Below, piece after piece: positions 25,701-37,200 of a stretch of 64,000 nucleotides of DNA; positions within the stretch are counted from its first letter, which is position 1; each line of letters starts with the position of its first letter. Source of the DNA: Cinnamomum chago. Its lineage: Eukaryota > Streptophyta > Magnoliopsida > Laurales > Lauraceae. The stretch is from the NCBI GenBank assembly GCA_038049695.1, contig CP142451.1, forward strand, positions 10,414,001-10,478,000, read 5' to 3'. The position numbers and the translations under genes were made by a program. Under the pieces are notes generated by a model, which was not told the DNA's origin, searched no databases, and saw nothing but the letters and a program-made list of their open reading frames with translations.

Positions 25701-28700
25701 CAGGCATCTTCTTGATGTCACGAGAACGCTTCTCATTGAATCATCTGTTCCTCCTCGTTTTTGGACTGAAGCTCTTATCACTGCAGTACATCTCATCAAC
25801 CGTCTTCCATCACCTACCATTGGCAAATTAACACCACATTTTAAACTTTTTGGTCACCATCCTACGTTTAATCATCTACATACCTTTGGGTGTGTTTGCT
25901 TCGTTCATTTGCCTCCCACAGAGCGCACAAAATTAACGGCCCAATCTAGCAGGTGTGTTTTTTTAGGATATGCCACTAACCAAAAGGGTTTTGTTTGCTA
26001 TGATCCAATGGCTCGTCGCACCAGGATCTCTCGTAATGTCATTTTCTTTGAAAATCAATATTTTTTCCAAACAAACTTGGATTGTCCTCCTCCATTTTCC
26101 ACAACTTTGTTACCTGAGTTTTCTGAAGAAACAACTGTTACACGGTTTAATCCTAATTTTGTGTATCGTCGAAGGGAAAAACCTACCACTGCAGATGCCC
26201 ACCCTCCTGATCCTCCTGATCCTCCGGCAAATGGTCCCACATCTACTGGTCTCTTGCGTCGCTCCTCCAGAATTTCTCGCCCTCCTGAGCGGTATGGATT
26301 TACCCATGCTTCCTTGATGACTACACTATCCTCTGTTTCCATCCCAAGTTCTTATTTGCAGGCTGTGCAACATGATTGTTGGAACCAGGCCATGAAAGCA
26401 GAATTAGATGCTTTGACTCTGAATCACACCTGGGATATTGTGGACTGCCCTTCTTCCGTTAAACCCATCGGTTGCAAATGGATCTACTCGATCAAACTAA
26501 AATCCGATGGCTCCTTGGATAGACACAAAGCTCGACTTGTGGCTCTTGGCAACCGACAGGAGTATGGCATTGACTATGAAGAGACATTTGCGCCAGTTGC
26601 CAAAATGACAACTGTTCGGCTCCTTCTCACCATTGCTGCTTCTCAATCTTGGCCATTATACCAAATGGATGTCAAGAATGCTTTTCTACATGGGGACTTG
26701 AAAGAAGAGGTCTATATGAGGATACCACCAGGAGTCACCTCTCCATCTAAGAAGTCTGTATGTCACTTACGCAGATCTCTTTACGGTCTCAAGCAAGCTC
26801 CCCGAGCGTGGTTTGAAACATTCAAAGACCGGTTAGGCACGATTGGCTTTACTCAAAGTCAATATGATCCATCTCTTTTTCTGAGCCATGCATCTACTGG
26901 CTTTACTGTTCTCCTCGTATATGTTGATGATATCATTATCACCGGCACTGATGATGCTATGATAAAATCCCTCCAAGCCTCTCTTCGAGATTCATTCCAT
27001 ATGAAGGATCTGGGTCCTCTCCATTATTTTTTGGGCTTAGAGATACATCAGTCTCCAAAAGGCCTGTTTATCAATCAACACAAATATGCGACAGATCTTA
27101 TTGAGCTTGCTGATCTGGATGAATCTTCCTCAGTTGATACGCCGCTTGAGGTCAATCTTAAGTTGAGTAAAGATGATGGCGATCTTCTTCCTGATCCACA
27201 TACATACCGGAGACTTGTTGGCAGTCTTGTCTATCTCACCATCACCAGGCCTGACATATCTTATGCTGTCAATCTTGTCAGCCAATTCATGACGTCTCCG
27301 CGCCACCTTCATCTGACAGCAGTAAAGCGAATTATCCGGTATTTATTGGGTACTAGAGCTCGTGGTTTATATTATCCAAAGGATAATCGTCTACTTCTGA
27401 CTGCTTATGCAGACGCTGACTGGGCAGGATGTCCGGATACCAGACGGTCCACCACTGGTTGGTGTATGTACCTCGGTCAATCTCTCATCTCTTGGAAATG
27501 CAAGAAACAAGAACGGGTCTCCAAATCTTCCACAGAGGCTGAATATCGGGCTATGTCCTCTGCTTGTTCTGAAATCCTATGGCTTCGGGGTCTTCTTTCA
27601 GAACTTGGCTTTGCACAGGCCTCTCCCACTTCCTTGAATGCAGATAATACTGGGGCAATCAGAATCACTGCAAATCCTGTTCTTCATGAACGCACAAAAC
27701 ATATAGAAGTTGATTGCCACTTTATTCGAGACGAATACAAGCGTGATGTTATCAGTCTACCTCATGTCCCTACAGAGTTTCAGTTTGCAGATATCTTCAC
27801 TAAGGGACTTGCTCGGCCTCGACATCAATTTCTTGTTTCCAAATTGCTGCTTTATGACACTCCCGCATCAATTTGAGGGGGGGTGTCAATCCTGGGCCTC
27901 CAGGCCCAATATAGCAGGCCCATTTATATACTAGTTAGTTGTTAGCTATTAGTATGGATCTAAATCCAGGTGTAACTAATGGATAAGCACTGTTAGAATG
28001 TAATCAGGGATTAAACCCTTTTAAATATAGATCTCAGTCGACGATGGAAGGAGAACATTCATCTCCACTTTATCTCTCTCTCTCATGTCTGTATCACTTC
28101 TGTTTGCAATAACATTTATGATATAAATATACTGCAGCATCTTATTCTCCCTTTTTTTATTCTCCCTTTTTTCAAACCACCTGATTGCATTTGAACTTGC
28201 CGGTTCTTGGCCGCCAGGCCCTATTTTCCACTGACTTTCGGTGCTCGCCTGCTTCTAGACAAATGTGAGATACCGTGATCCCTATTTTTTGAGTGATGAA
28301 AATTCAATTTGGTTTTGAGGGTTTCTTCAGGTCTGTTTTAAATTTATAGCTGCATGAACCTTGTTCTTGCACGACAAGTTTTTAGATATGTTTCTTAGAC
28401 AGCAGGCATGTCGGTAATCTATTTATGAGGACATGGATGTTTTCAAACCTACTCACATTTATTTTGTGCTGACCTTTCTGAGATACAGATAGCTGTTGTT
28501 TATTAATTTGGCATTTGAAGATTTTTTGTTTACTGCCACTGGTGCTATTTTGTCCATCCTCAGTTGCTGCTTGAATTGAAGGCATTAATTATAATACAAA
28601 CAGTCTCCCACCATATATGCTGCCAGAAACTATTTCTTGGGGAATTCCACTCCAGCAGCTGCTCGTGGTTCAACCTATCTATAGTGAACAATCAATCTTT

Positions 28701-31387
28701 GAATGAGGAGGACGATGTGGAACTTTTCAAGGTTAGCTTTGCTTTATACTCATCAGTGGATCCCTGTGAAAGATGCCTGGTTTAGTATGACTTATGATGA
28801 ACAAGTGATTGAGTCGCCTTTCTCTTTCCTTTATGGTGTCACCAACACTACTTAAAAGTTTGAACCAATACTCATTGCTTGATTACAGGGATATCTGTGT
28901 CCTTGATGGTGTCACTTTCGTGGCTGAATCGAACCGAACCGCTGCTCTGCTGGTGCAAAGAGGCGCTATTGGCGAGTCAAGGGAGGTCTTTTTTTAGTGA
29001 TGAACGAATAGGCACATCCACAAAGATGAATCTGGTTTTCGTCTCGAAGACGCCCGGTTCCCAACGATGAATAAGTGATTGTTGACGCATAAGTAGTAGG
29101 TGCCCAATTCTGTAAGCTCGGAATGACATAGAAGTGATGAAACCTTTTTTGGTGAAAAAGGAAAATGAAGATATGTTCAAGGAAAAGAGTTGGGGGGCGG
29201 TGTGGATGAATTGGAAGTGGAAACAGGTGACAAAATTGAAACTGAGTGGGGCAAATGGTTTACTGAAAATGTTATATAAGCTGGACTATGAGTTTGGTTG
29301 GCTTCAGTAGCCTAGCTCTTCGTCTATAGGACTTCAGAGGAAGTGTGGGATTATTTGCATCATGTATATTCTTAAGTAACAATATGCATGGCATTTTCAA
29401 TGAGAACCTAAAGTCATGTTAATAATTGATGAGAGAACTGTCCAAGAGAGTTGTTCTAGAGCCATGAAATTGTTGATAGAATATGGCTTCTTCATCCATG
29501 CAGCATTTCTTGTCAAATTCTTTTTGCATTTTTCAAAAAGTGCAGAAGACAACACAAAGTCATCATTTCTTTTATGGTAGTAGGATGAGAATTCGAAACC
29601 ACAAGGAAAACTAGATGATAAGCCAGTCCCCATTTCAGATACTCGTATACAGGAATTGCTTCGTTGAGAACAAAGAAATAGATCTCAGGCTAGTCTTAAC
29701 AGACAAATATATCATTTGAAGAGGCCGGTGGACCTAGAAGCTGCACTTGTTGCCAAAGAAAAAAAAACTTAGTGAATTCCAATGGTATTCATGCAAGGAA
29801 TATGGTTATTGGGCAAACACTTGTAAGAAGGGAAAACTTGCAATTACTGTAAGAAACACAGGCATGTCATTTCGGTGTACTGGAAGCACCCTCAAAACAG
29901 GAACACTAGAGCCTATCCAGCTATGACTTACTCAAGTCAAGACTCTTCTCAACACATAGGAAAACTAAAGTTTATCAAGCTATCAGCACCCTTGAAATTT
30001 TGTAAATTCCAATAAGTGCCTTTTTACGTGCTATTGCGTCATTTCTAAACTCCGTTTTATGATGATAGGATATTTTCATGGGAAGGAATCCGCATTTCTC
30101 ACCACATACGATAATACCATTCCATCCACTAATTCCTCAGCCAAACAGACCCCCAGGTTGTGAAGAAAAGTATTCTTCTTTGAAGATTTCTTCCTCTTTT
30201 GAATTGCCATTGTTATATCCAGGCTTATCTTCCACCCTAAACTTGATTTTTATTAATAAGTTTCACCCTTCATGCACACATACTGGAAAACGAAAATGAA
30301 CGATAAAAAGGCCCTGATCGGCTTTTAGCGTGAAAAAAAAAAAGGCCTTCATAGACAAGTTCTCATTGCAAACGGAACGCATCACTTGATCTTCATAAAA
30401 TGGCATTTCATTAATGCCCCAACTCCATGAAATCATCATTGATCATACACACCGGATATTCACACAACATCCTATGGATCCCATTCTTAGCTAAGAAATA
30501 GAAAAACCCTTCACTTAAATAGCATCCCAGAGCTCTGAGTAGTTTACCATTCTCCGCCCTTCTCTTTTCGGGGGGAAACCGCATTTGATGAGAATACTAT
30601 TTTCCTACTTTTCTCACTCAAATCAATCATTTTTAAGTGTTAATTGTTGATGTCGATCACCGACCCAAAAATATTGTTGATGTCGATTTGGGGCATTTAT
30701 GTGTACATGAGAAGCAGGGGGGAAAAAACACAGTAATTCCCAATTCTATGCTTCCATTCTACATGTGCTTTGTGAATCATATAACTAGCAATTGCAATCT
30801 GGGGCACATCCACCGCACACTAAGAAGTAAAAGCTAATGTCAGAGACCCAAAGATCATAATCAAGGAAAACGAGAAAAATTGAACGGTAAGAAATAGTAT
30901 TTCACACCTGAATCGGAGGCCGGGTGGTCTCATACAACATCGCATCAGGCTTGTCGGCAAGAACATCAGATTTCGTCCAAAGGCAGCTCAATCCACACCG
31001 GCACGAATAGATATTATCCAAATTATCAGGCACCCAAGTCCACCCTTTGACCAGGACGCTAACATGCGCCATCCTCATCGCCTCGCAATCCACGATGCCG
31101 TCCGCGTCCTGCAGAGACGACCCGTTTACATGCCACCCCTTGTGCTTCTCCCTAAACTGCGCACACCCCACCTTCGAATCCCACCTCCTGAACGCCCCCA
31201 ACAGATCAAAGAAGGGATCTTTTTCGATTCCGAGACCGCCCCAAGAAGACCCAGATGCCGATTTCACCGAATTCGGTTGCAGGGGTGGGACTGAAGAGAT
31301 TGCGGACTGGAAATGGAGAGACCCGAAGAAGAGAAGAAGACCGAAACCCAACATGGCAGCGATGTAGTTGAGAAACTTCAAGGGCAT
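19683..31387 (-). CDS. FUT13: alpha-1,4-fucosyltransferase (GT10 family), three exons
   Basis: A Golgi type II membrane enzyme that adds fucose in alpha-1,4 linkage to build Lewis-a epitopes on plant complex N-glycans. Exons on the minus strand: 31387-30908 (160 codons), 21651-21478 (58 codons) and 20252-19683 (190 codons with stop). All introns are phase 0 with GT-AG borders, giving 407 aa, close to the Arabidopsis FUT13/FucTC length of about 400. Residues 1-26 form a short basic start and a hydrophobic signal anchor. Family marks seen: GWTWVPDNLDNIYSCRCG and CLWTKSDVLAD (exon 1), DPLRVYMDLEAGRKRSG and FISYHA (exon 2), and the GT10 donor-site block (FVLAIENT, SYVTEKLFYALDAG, VPIYFG), then WRRCG and PCRLCE (exon 3). 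No stop or frameshift was seen. The frame is open above the ATG to 31582, but the start at 31387 fits the family. Intron 1 (9,256 bp) is enlarged by transposons. Confidence 0.93.
20942..21005 (+). mobile_element. candidate tRNA-derived SINE fragment
   Basis: GACAAAAGCCCATCGCACA is followed by GGTTGCGGGTTCAAGTC, which resembles RNA polymerase III A-box and B-box spacing (B box GGTTCRANTCC). It aligns with similar segments at 38428-38500 and 59690-59743. It lies in intron 2 of the fucosyltransferase gene, antisense to it. No target duplication was defined. Confidence 0.4.
22738..22800. repeat. compound microsatellite (TA)n(TG)n
   Basis: A TA run of about 14 units passes directly into a TG run of about 13 units, ending in GCGCAC. 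It sits about 80 bp left of the copia insertion in the fucosyltransferase intron. Confidence 0.95.
22882..23112 (+). repeat. 5' LTR of the copia element
   Basis: 231 bp, TG...CA, ending at the primer-binding site. It contains a TTTAAATATAGA TATA-like stretch and a CT-rich downstream part. No difference from the 3' LTR was found on reading. Confidence 0.97.
23113..23124 (+). promoter_or_regulatory. primer-binding site, initiator tRNA-Met
   Basis: TGGTATCAGAGC abuts the 5' LTR with no spacer. It is the standard plant copia site complementary to the 3' end of tRNA-Met. Confidence 0.95.
23125..23771 (+). other. copia leader, CTG/CTT-rich
   Basis: Untranslated leader between the primer-binding site and gag. 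From about 23570 to 23760 it is a run of TGCTG, TTGCTG and CTGCT words, so overlapping frames stay open and read as Leu/Cys-rich peptides. I treat those as artefacts of low complexity. Confidence 0.7.
23772..27876 (+). pseudogene. copia gag-pol polyprotein gene, broken by two frameshifts
   Basis: Three consecutive frames make up the polyprotein. Frame one, from ATG 23772 to about 24100, encodes the gag N-terminus (RFNGKNYVSWAFQFQLYLEG, then EMWEYLKKVY) and stops at 24146. Frame two, about 24100-25003, carries the rest of gag, two CCHC zinc knuckles (CYNCQKYGHYANQC and CKYCKAAGHGIEEC) and the protease active site DSGA at 24818. Frame three, about 24976-27876, carries the integrase HHCC region (from 25204) and DDE residues (DVWG near 25393, SDSGGEY near 25580, GVAERKN near 25690), the reverse transcriptase YVDD box at 26920-26931, and RNase H (YADADWAG, SSTEAEYRA). 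Each break equals a net loss of one base, and the second falls in a C run at 24979-24983. No slippery heptamer is evident at either break. Confidence 0.93.
27875..27883 (+). promoter_or_regulatory. polypurine tract of the copia element
   Basis: GAGGGGGGG immediately precedes the 3' LTR and overlaps the last bases of the pol stop codon. This is the expected site for plus-strand priming. Confidence 0.9.
27884..28114 (+). repeat. 3' LTR of the copia element
   Basis: 231 bp, same sequence as the 5' LTR on reading, followed by the TTTAT target duplicate. Confidence 0.97.
29225..29965 (+). pseudogene. ancient copia gag relic
   Basis: Shattered but recognisable gag remnants in order: TSEEVWDYLHHVYS (from about 29330), IQELLR followed by a stop and EQRNRSQASLN (from about 29645), a first zinc knuckle with its His replaced (YSCKEYGYWANTCKK, near 29790), and a partial second knuckle (CNYCKKHRHVISVYW, near 29848). 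Several stops and frame changes lie between them, and no LTRs or pol were found. It is unrelated in sequence age to the intact-looking element 1 kb away, and lies in the same fucosyltransferase intron and in the same orientation as that element. Confidence 0.75.
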
Positions 31388-31620
31388 TTTGAGATGAAAA
31401 GGAACGATTGTTTGAATTCTCTCTCTCATGGGAGAGAGTATGCAGAGATTGTCATGGACTGGAGGGAGAGGGATTTCTGGGGTCGGTCGGATCTGTGGGT
31501 AGTTGAAAGAGGTCGTCTTTACAACGATGAATGGTCCGGTACGTTTTCCTTTCTGGCGTCTCGCAGTGGTGGACGCATACAAAGTAAAAACAGCGGGAGA
31601 AATGCGAAGATCTAGCGATT
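31388..31620 (-). promoter_or_regulatory. probable 5' UTR and proximal promoter of the fucosyltransferase gene
   Basis: Immediately upstream of the FUT13-type start codon. It includes a CT-rich stretch (AG-rich on the plus strand) near 31415-31475. No clear TATA box was assigned. Confidence 0.35.
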
Positions 31621-34051
31621 GGCGATTTGTGTGTGCATTGGTGGGTAAGACCGTAAGATACCTGTGTTTTAAAATCCCAGGTCGATTGGCCCGTTTGGCA
31701 ATTTACTGGTCAGTAAAAACTAATGCGAAGTTTCAGTTTTTCAGAAAGGGGCGCATCGAGGGTAAACATTTTTTAATTTCTCTCTTTCTTAAAATTAAAT
31801 TATAAATTAAAAAAATTATCTCCTTTCTCCACTAAAAAAAAAAAATTTACTAACTTTTTATCCAAAAAGTAAAAAAAATTACTGTCAATCCACTAAAGAC
31901 AATATCATCGTAGCCCCGTTATATTTTATTCCCTTTATTTGTTATTTTACATTATTTTTACTTTAACGGTAAATTGCTAAATGGTGGTGTTCATGTGCAT
32001 AGTTCCAGCCCGATAGTAGAAGCACTGGTCCGTATCCAGCTCAAGCCCAACACTGTATGTATCAAGCTAGGGTTGTAAGCAGGTGGGTTCCGGCCCGAGT
32101 CCATTGTAGACTCGGAACCGAAACCGTTAAGGAGAAGGTGGAACCGAATCTGAAACCTGTTTTTTTGCTCCAGAACCGAAACCAAACCATATATGGAATG
32201 GGTCTGGATCCGGGTCTTGATTTAGGTAGATAATGATATTTAAAATATATATATGATTTTTATGAGAGATTTCTGAAATTGAAATAATATGTCGGATCTC
32301 GGGTTCATGGGTCCGAACCAAGGTGGAATCAGACCCGGTCTCATTTACTTATCGGGGCCTAAATAAAGACTCCCTATATTTGGCCCGAGCCTGCCTATTT
32401 TAGTCAATTGAATTTGATTGGACCGAGCTGATTTTTTTTATTATGTGTTTGGGCTTCCAAACTATAGTTTCGATAACTAATCACTAGGTTATGTACGGGC
32501 CCTGATGCATACATTAGTAATCATGATGTATCTTTCTCCATTGATTATTGGATAAAATACCATATTCCCCACCAAACAAAAAAAAAAACTATTCACTAGG
32601 TTACAGGTGCTCTTATTTGAGCCAGGAATGATGAGTAGGAAAATTATTGATTTGGGACTATTGGCCAAGCTCAAGTGCTCAACCAAATCAGTAGACTGGT
32701 TTGGATAACTATGACTCAATGCCTATTTGGTTGCAAACATTAGTGACAAGAATTCTTCTTGGAGGAGATTTTCCTCCCACCAATGTAGCTCTTGTCTCAT
32801 TGGAATTCTGATTTATTGGTTTGAATTGAAATAATTCACTATATTGTCACTCTAAATGCAATTTTTACCATGTACAATTATTGGAAATCCATTATTTTGA
32901 AAGCTAGACAAGCCCGAATAATTTGGAACTAGCAAAACACGCCCACAATGATAATTTATAATATTAAAAATAATTAATTATTTAAAATTAATTATTTAAC
33001 CATAAATTTATAATTTATGACCATACATCTATGTAACGTATATCTTTATAGGTTAGAAAGAATATTTTGAGGTCACACGAGAAACCATCTTTACGTAAAA
33101 GCCTAATGTGCAGATAGATGTATTGAATGTGTTGAACTCTATATTTAGATGACAAAAATAAAAAATTTATCCTAAATCCCTAAAATCTCTCCTTAAAATA
33201 AAATTGAAATCGAAATTGACCTCCAATTTTACAATCAATTACGAAATTGGAGCTCAATTACGAAATCAAATCCTACCTCTATAATATATATTAATTCCAG
33301 TTGGATGATTGCATTTGGAGAATGACAAATGCTTCAAAACAATATATCTCTAAACAAAATTAACTAACCGACATAAGCCCTTTTATAAAATATAAAATAT
33401 AAAATATATCAAGTTTTACGGATTAATACCTAGTAAATTTGATTTCCACGTGAAAAATGACACCACAATTGCTTGGAAACCTCTTTTTTCTATTTGATGC
33501 TTTTACACCTAACCCATGACACCATGGACAAGTACAACCTCTTTTTTTTGTTCTTTCCCCCTACTTTTCTGGTCAACCTACAAAGCCTCATATTTATATA
33601 TTATTATTACCACCTTATTGGCGCTTCACCATTACTCTATCATTTTCTTATCTCCTTCAATTTAAAAAATCACCAAACATTCTTCCTTCCACACAACATC
33701 ACATTCCTCGTATCGTAAATGAATTTTATAGACAAACTTCTTCATTTTTTTTCTCACTCTCGTTAATTTCAACAAAAAACTCTATAATTTCTTATTTTTT
33801 ATTTTTTTAAATAAATTATTATTTGATGTTGAATAAATAATATACATATTATATTATTTTTCTTCAAAAAATTATTTTACCAAATAAAAAAAATCAATAT
33901 TCTATAAGAAATCTACAACAACACCAAACAACATTAGCACTAATTCAACGAGAAAAAAAAATATCAAATATGAATTTCTAAATTCTACGAAAATTCTTTC
34001 TCAAGGTTGTAGGGCAATTTTTCACTTCCGCGCAAAGAATGTGTATACATA
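31621..34051. other. intergenic between divergent fucosyltransferase and CCA-enzyme genes
   Basis: AT-rich, with A and T homopolymers. The stretch at 32080-32340 is richer in GAACCGAAACC and GGGTC words and may be repeat-derived. No coding feature was recognised. The two genes are transcribed away from each other across this 2.4-kb region. Confidence 0.5.
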
Positions 34052-34141
34052 TTTGCCCTATAACAAGATTGCTCAATCATTATATAATGGGCCATGTTTG
34101 CCCTATAACAAGATTGCTCAATCATTATATAATGGGCCATG
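34052..34141. promoter_or_regulatory. perfect 45-bp tandem duplication with TATA-like and site II motifs
   Basis: Two exact 45-bp units, 34052-34096 and 34097-34141, lie 123-212 bp before the CCA-enzyme start codon. Each carries TATATAA (34081-34087, 34126-34132) followed by TGGGCC (34088-34093, 34133-34138). TGGGCC is the plant site II element, bound by TCP factors and common in promoters of translation and organelle genes. So the gene may have two stacked core promoters. Confidence 0.75.
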
Positions 34142-34263
34142 TTCACAAAGCACATGTATATTGCATATGCCCTGGTAATGCAATGCAAAAAAATTGATGC
34201 GATAGTGCGTGCGTGTGATTCAATCAATAATCAATACAGAAGCATCACACCAATCCAACCCAG

Positions 34264-37200
34264 ATGAACCTTTCCTTCCTCAGAAACCCTTGTACTACCC
34301 GACTCTTCTTCTTCCCGCCATTTCTCAATTCTCCCAACTCCCTTTCTATCCCACTCAAAACCCTAGGGTTTCTCCGCTGCACAAGAACAATGACCATGTC
34401 CGCCGCTCCAGTTCATGTGAAGGACAGGATCGATCTCACCGACAAGGAGAAGAAGATCTTCGGCCTTCTCCTCAACTCTCTCCGGCACTCCAATCTCGAC
34501 ACTCAGCTCCGAGTTGCAGGCGGCTGGGTCCGTGATAAGGTTCCATCTCCCTTTCGCTCTGCTTCTCCTTCTCCAATTGAATCCCTGACCTCGCTATTGA
34601 TGATGAAATGAAGTTGTTTGGTATCTATTCCCAAGTTTCCGAGCTTGAATCTATCACTGCTGTCAAATTTAAGAAAAAGGCATTTGCTTTTACTTGCTTA
34701 TTTTGCAACCAATGAGTGGGCGTTGGTTGATTCAATTGACCACTATATCATGGGATGATTATAGATCCTAATAGTGGTAAACCCATATTTTTTTTGTTGG
34801 GATTTAAAAGGTATTGCGTCTGGAATCTGGATGAAATAGTAGACATTTCACTGTTTGCTTTACAATGTTTTTTTTTTTTTTTCCCTTTTGCATCCTTGTT
34901 CTGCCTGAAGTTTCTTTGATTTTACCGTGTTTGAGTGCACGCGGTGTGCGCATGAACTTTTGGTGCTTGCTTTATACTGTAGTTTCCAATAATTTTGATC
35001 GTGTGTGTGGCACTGTCTGTATGGAGGAAATCATATACTTGTATTCTTTAAGTTGTAGTTTGTTTAACACAGGTTTGTCATCAATTGTTCTTTCAAGTTG
35101 TGAAAAGAACTTGGGTTGTTTTTTTCTTGCACCATGGAACTACTTTATAGACGTGTTTGTATATTCATTCACAGCATATGCCTTTCTAAAAGAATAATTG
35201 TAGAAGCATGATGAGTTTGACTAAGAACCTCATAGGTTCTGGGGTTCCTTTTTCTTATTACGCCCTCGACATCTCTCCTCGACATAAGAGATGGTTAGGA
35301 TAGCACAACAGAATCTGTATATATTTTGGTTGGGATATCTGCCAATGTGAAAGTTTATATACTCAACTTAGTTGCATCTTTCTAATGAGTGTTATTAAAT
35401 TCTGCAAGGGATTTTGCTAGGATCTTTCTTGTCATTTCTTTGATTCTATATATGTCATGCAATACAATAATTTTTATTTGACTACTTAAATATAGGTTAT
35501 GTTTTTTCTTCAGCTTTTGGGCAAAGACTGCTATGATATCGACATAGCAGTGGACAACATGATGGGACGAGAGTTCTGTGAGAAGGTCAATGAATACTTA
35601 TCACATGCTGGGGAACAAATGCATGGAATAAGTGTTATCCAGAGGTAGGAACATCTTTTTGCTGTCTGTTCATTGTGGTATGGCTGCACCACTCATAAAA
35701 TTGATGTTGGTCAATCTCAAGCTATGCTCCGAAAGAATTCTTCTATTTCAATGTACCTAGTAACCGAGATACAAAAATATTTCCATCTTTGAAGTTGGCC
35801 CTACCGAACTGGTGTTTTATCCTCTTTCCAACTTATCGGGTCAGACTAATTATCATGTGAGCATATTCTGCTACAAAACATTACTATCCTTTGAGTGGGG
35901 GCCCTCTTGAGTCGATGTTTTATCATCTTACATACATTTATGTCAGGCTAGACTACTTTTAGCACGAGCATATTCTGCTATGCGCTAATCAAGTGGATGG
36001 TAGTGAAAACTTTGTCAAGGTTTTATATTCAGTGTAGATATCTTATATGGGTTTTCTGGGCACGCAATTTACATTGTCTGCCCTACATGATTTTTGTATT
36101 GGATCTGGCAAAAGTGTGCTGCTTCAACATGTAATGGCAGTTTCTTTCATTCACATGTAGGGTGCTAATGAAGTATAGCTTATGCGGTTGCTAAGCAGGG
36201 AGTTCACTGAGAGATGTTTGTTATGTAGATAGTAGTGGCGTTTCTTTCTTCTTCTTTTGTACACAGTTATTTATGAAATTAAACCACTGTTTTTTTAATG
36301 CAAGTATAAAACAAATGGTACCGATAAAAAAGAATAGTCTATCGTTCAGGTTAATTTTGTTTTGTATGCCTACTGAGATGAACATATAGGACATTTGGAA
36401 GGTGCTCATTGTTGCAACCATGGTATTGTGGGTTTGTGTCATATTACCTATATAATAAAAAGGTGCTTCTAATTTTTGGTTCTCCACCATTCACACTCCA
36501 CTCGTATTGTAGGTCCTTATACAGTAGAATCTTCCTGCAGCTTATATTTCCAACAATTAAGTATAAAAAATATTAGCGCACCTGCAACCTGTTTAAACGA
36601 AATGTCTTTCACAAATCATTGCTAGAACCAAAATACTTTATTCATAGGGCTATTTGACCTGGGTAATCGACCTAGTTGGACTGGCTTTATGCTATAAATG
36701 ATGGCAATCAAGGGTCTGACGGTTATGCTGATATGACGGTAATCAAGGCTCTAATTGTCTGATCGTGCTGGCTAGCATCGATTGCTAGGAAAAGAAAATA
36801 TTTTGAGTAAATAGCTGGTTGATCCTGTATCATCGAACAACCTCGATCCAGTGATTCGACTCTCTATTGGTCCAGAAAAAGATGGGTGGACCACCATCTT
36901 TAAACTAGATCCAGCTGTTAGTTTAATGATCTTGGGTTATTTAAATGCATTCCAACGCTTGACAGAATCATGATCTAGTGGGAGGTGGGATGTGTTTTAA
37001 ATTTCTTTTATTATGCAAGTCATATATTCAAAGCTAATGGACAATGTAGTGTATGTAACTGGTGCCCTTGGCTGTAAATTTTAATTGCTTCAAATTGCTT
37101 ACTATATGTAGTCTAGTTGCATGCCTTTTCCTTTTGCCCATAAGTACTTGGGTCAAGTGCAATACTTTGATTGTTTGAATATCAGATTTGTGTGCATGTT

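Larger units (their letters stand above)
22882..28114 (+). mobile_element. full-length Ty1/copia LTR retrotransposon, recent insertion
   Basis: A 5,233-bp element with 231-bp LTRs at both ends that look identical by eye, TG...CA termini, and a perfect target-site duplication TTTAT (22877-22881 and 28115-28119). A tRNA-Met primer-binding site follows the 5' LTR and a G-rich polypurine tract precedes the 3' LTR. Domain order gag, protease, integrase, reverse transcriptase, RNase H is the copia order. Short LTRs and a compact size suit Ale- or Ivana-like lineages, but I cannot assign one by eye. It lies in intron 1 of the fucosyltransferase gene, transcribed opposite to it. Two frameshifts make the copy non-autonomous as written. 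Confidence 0.97.
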
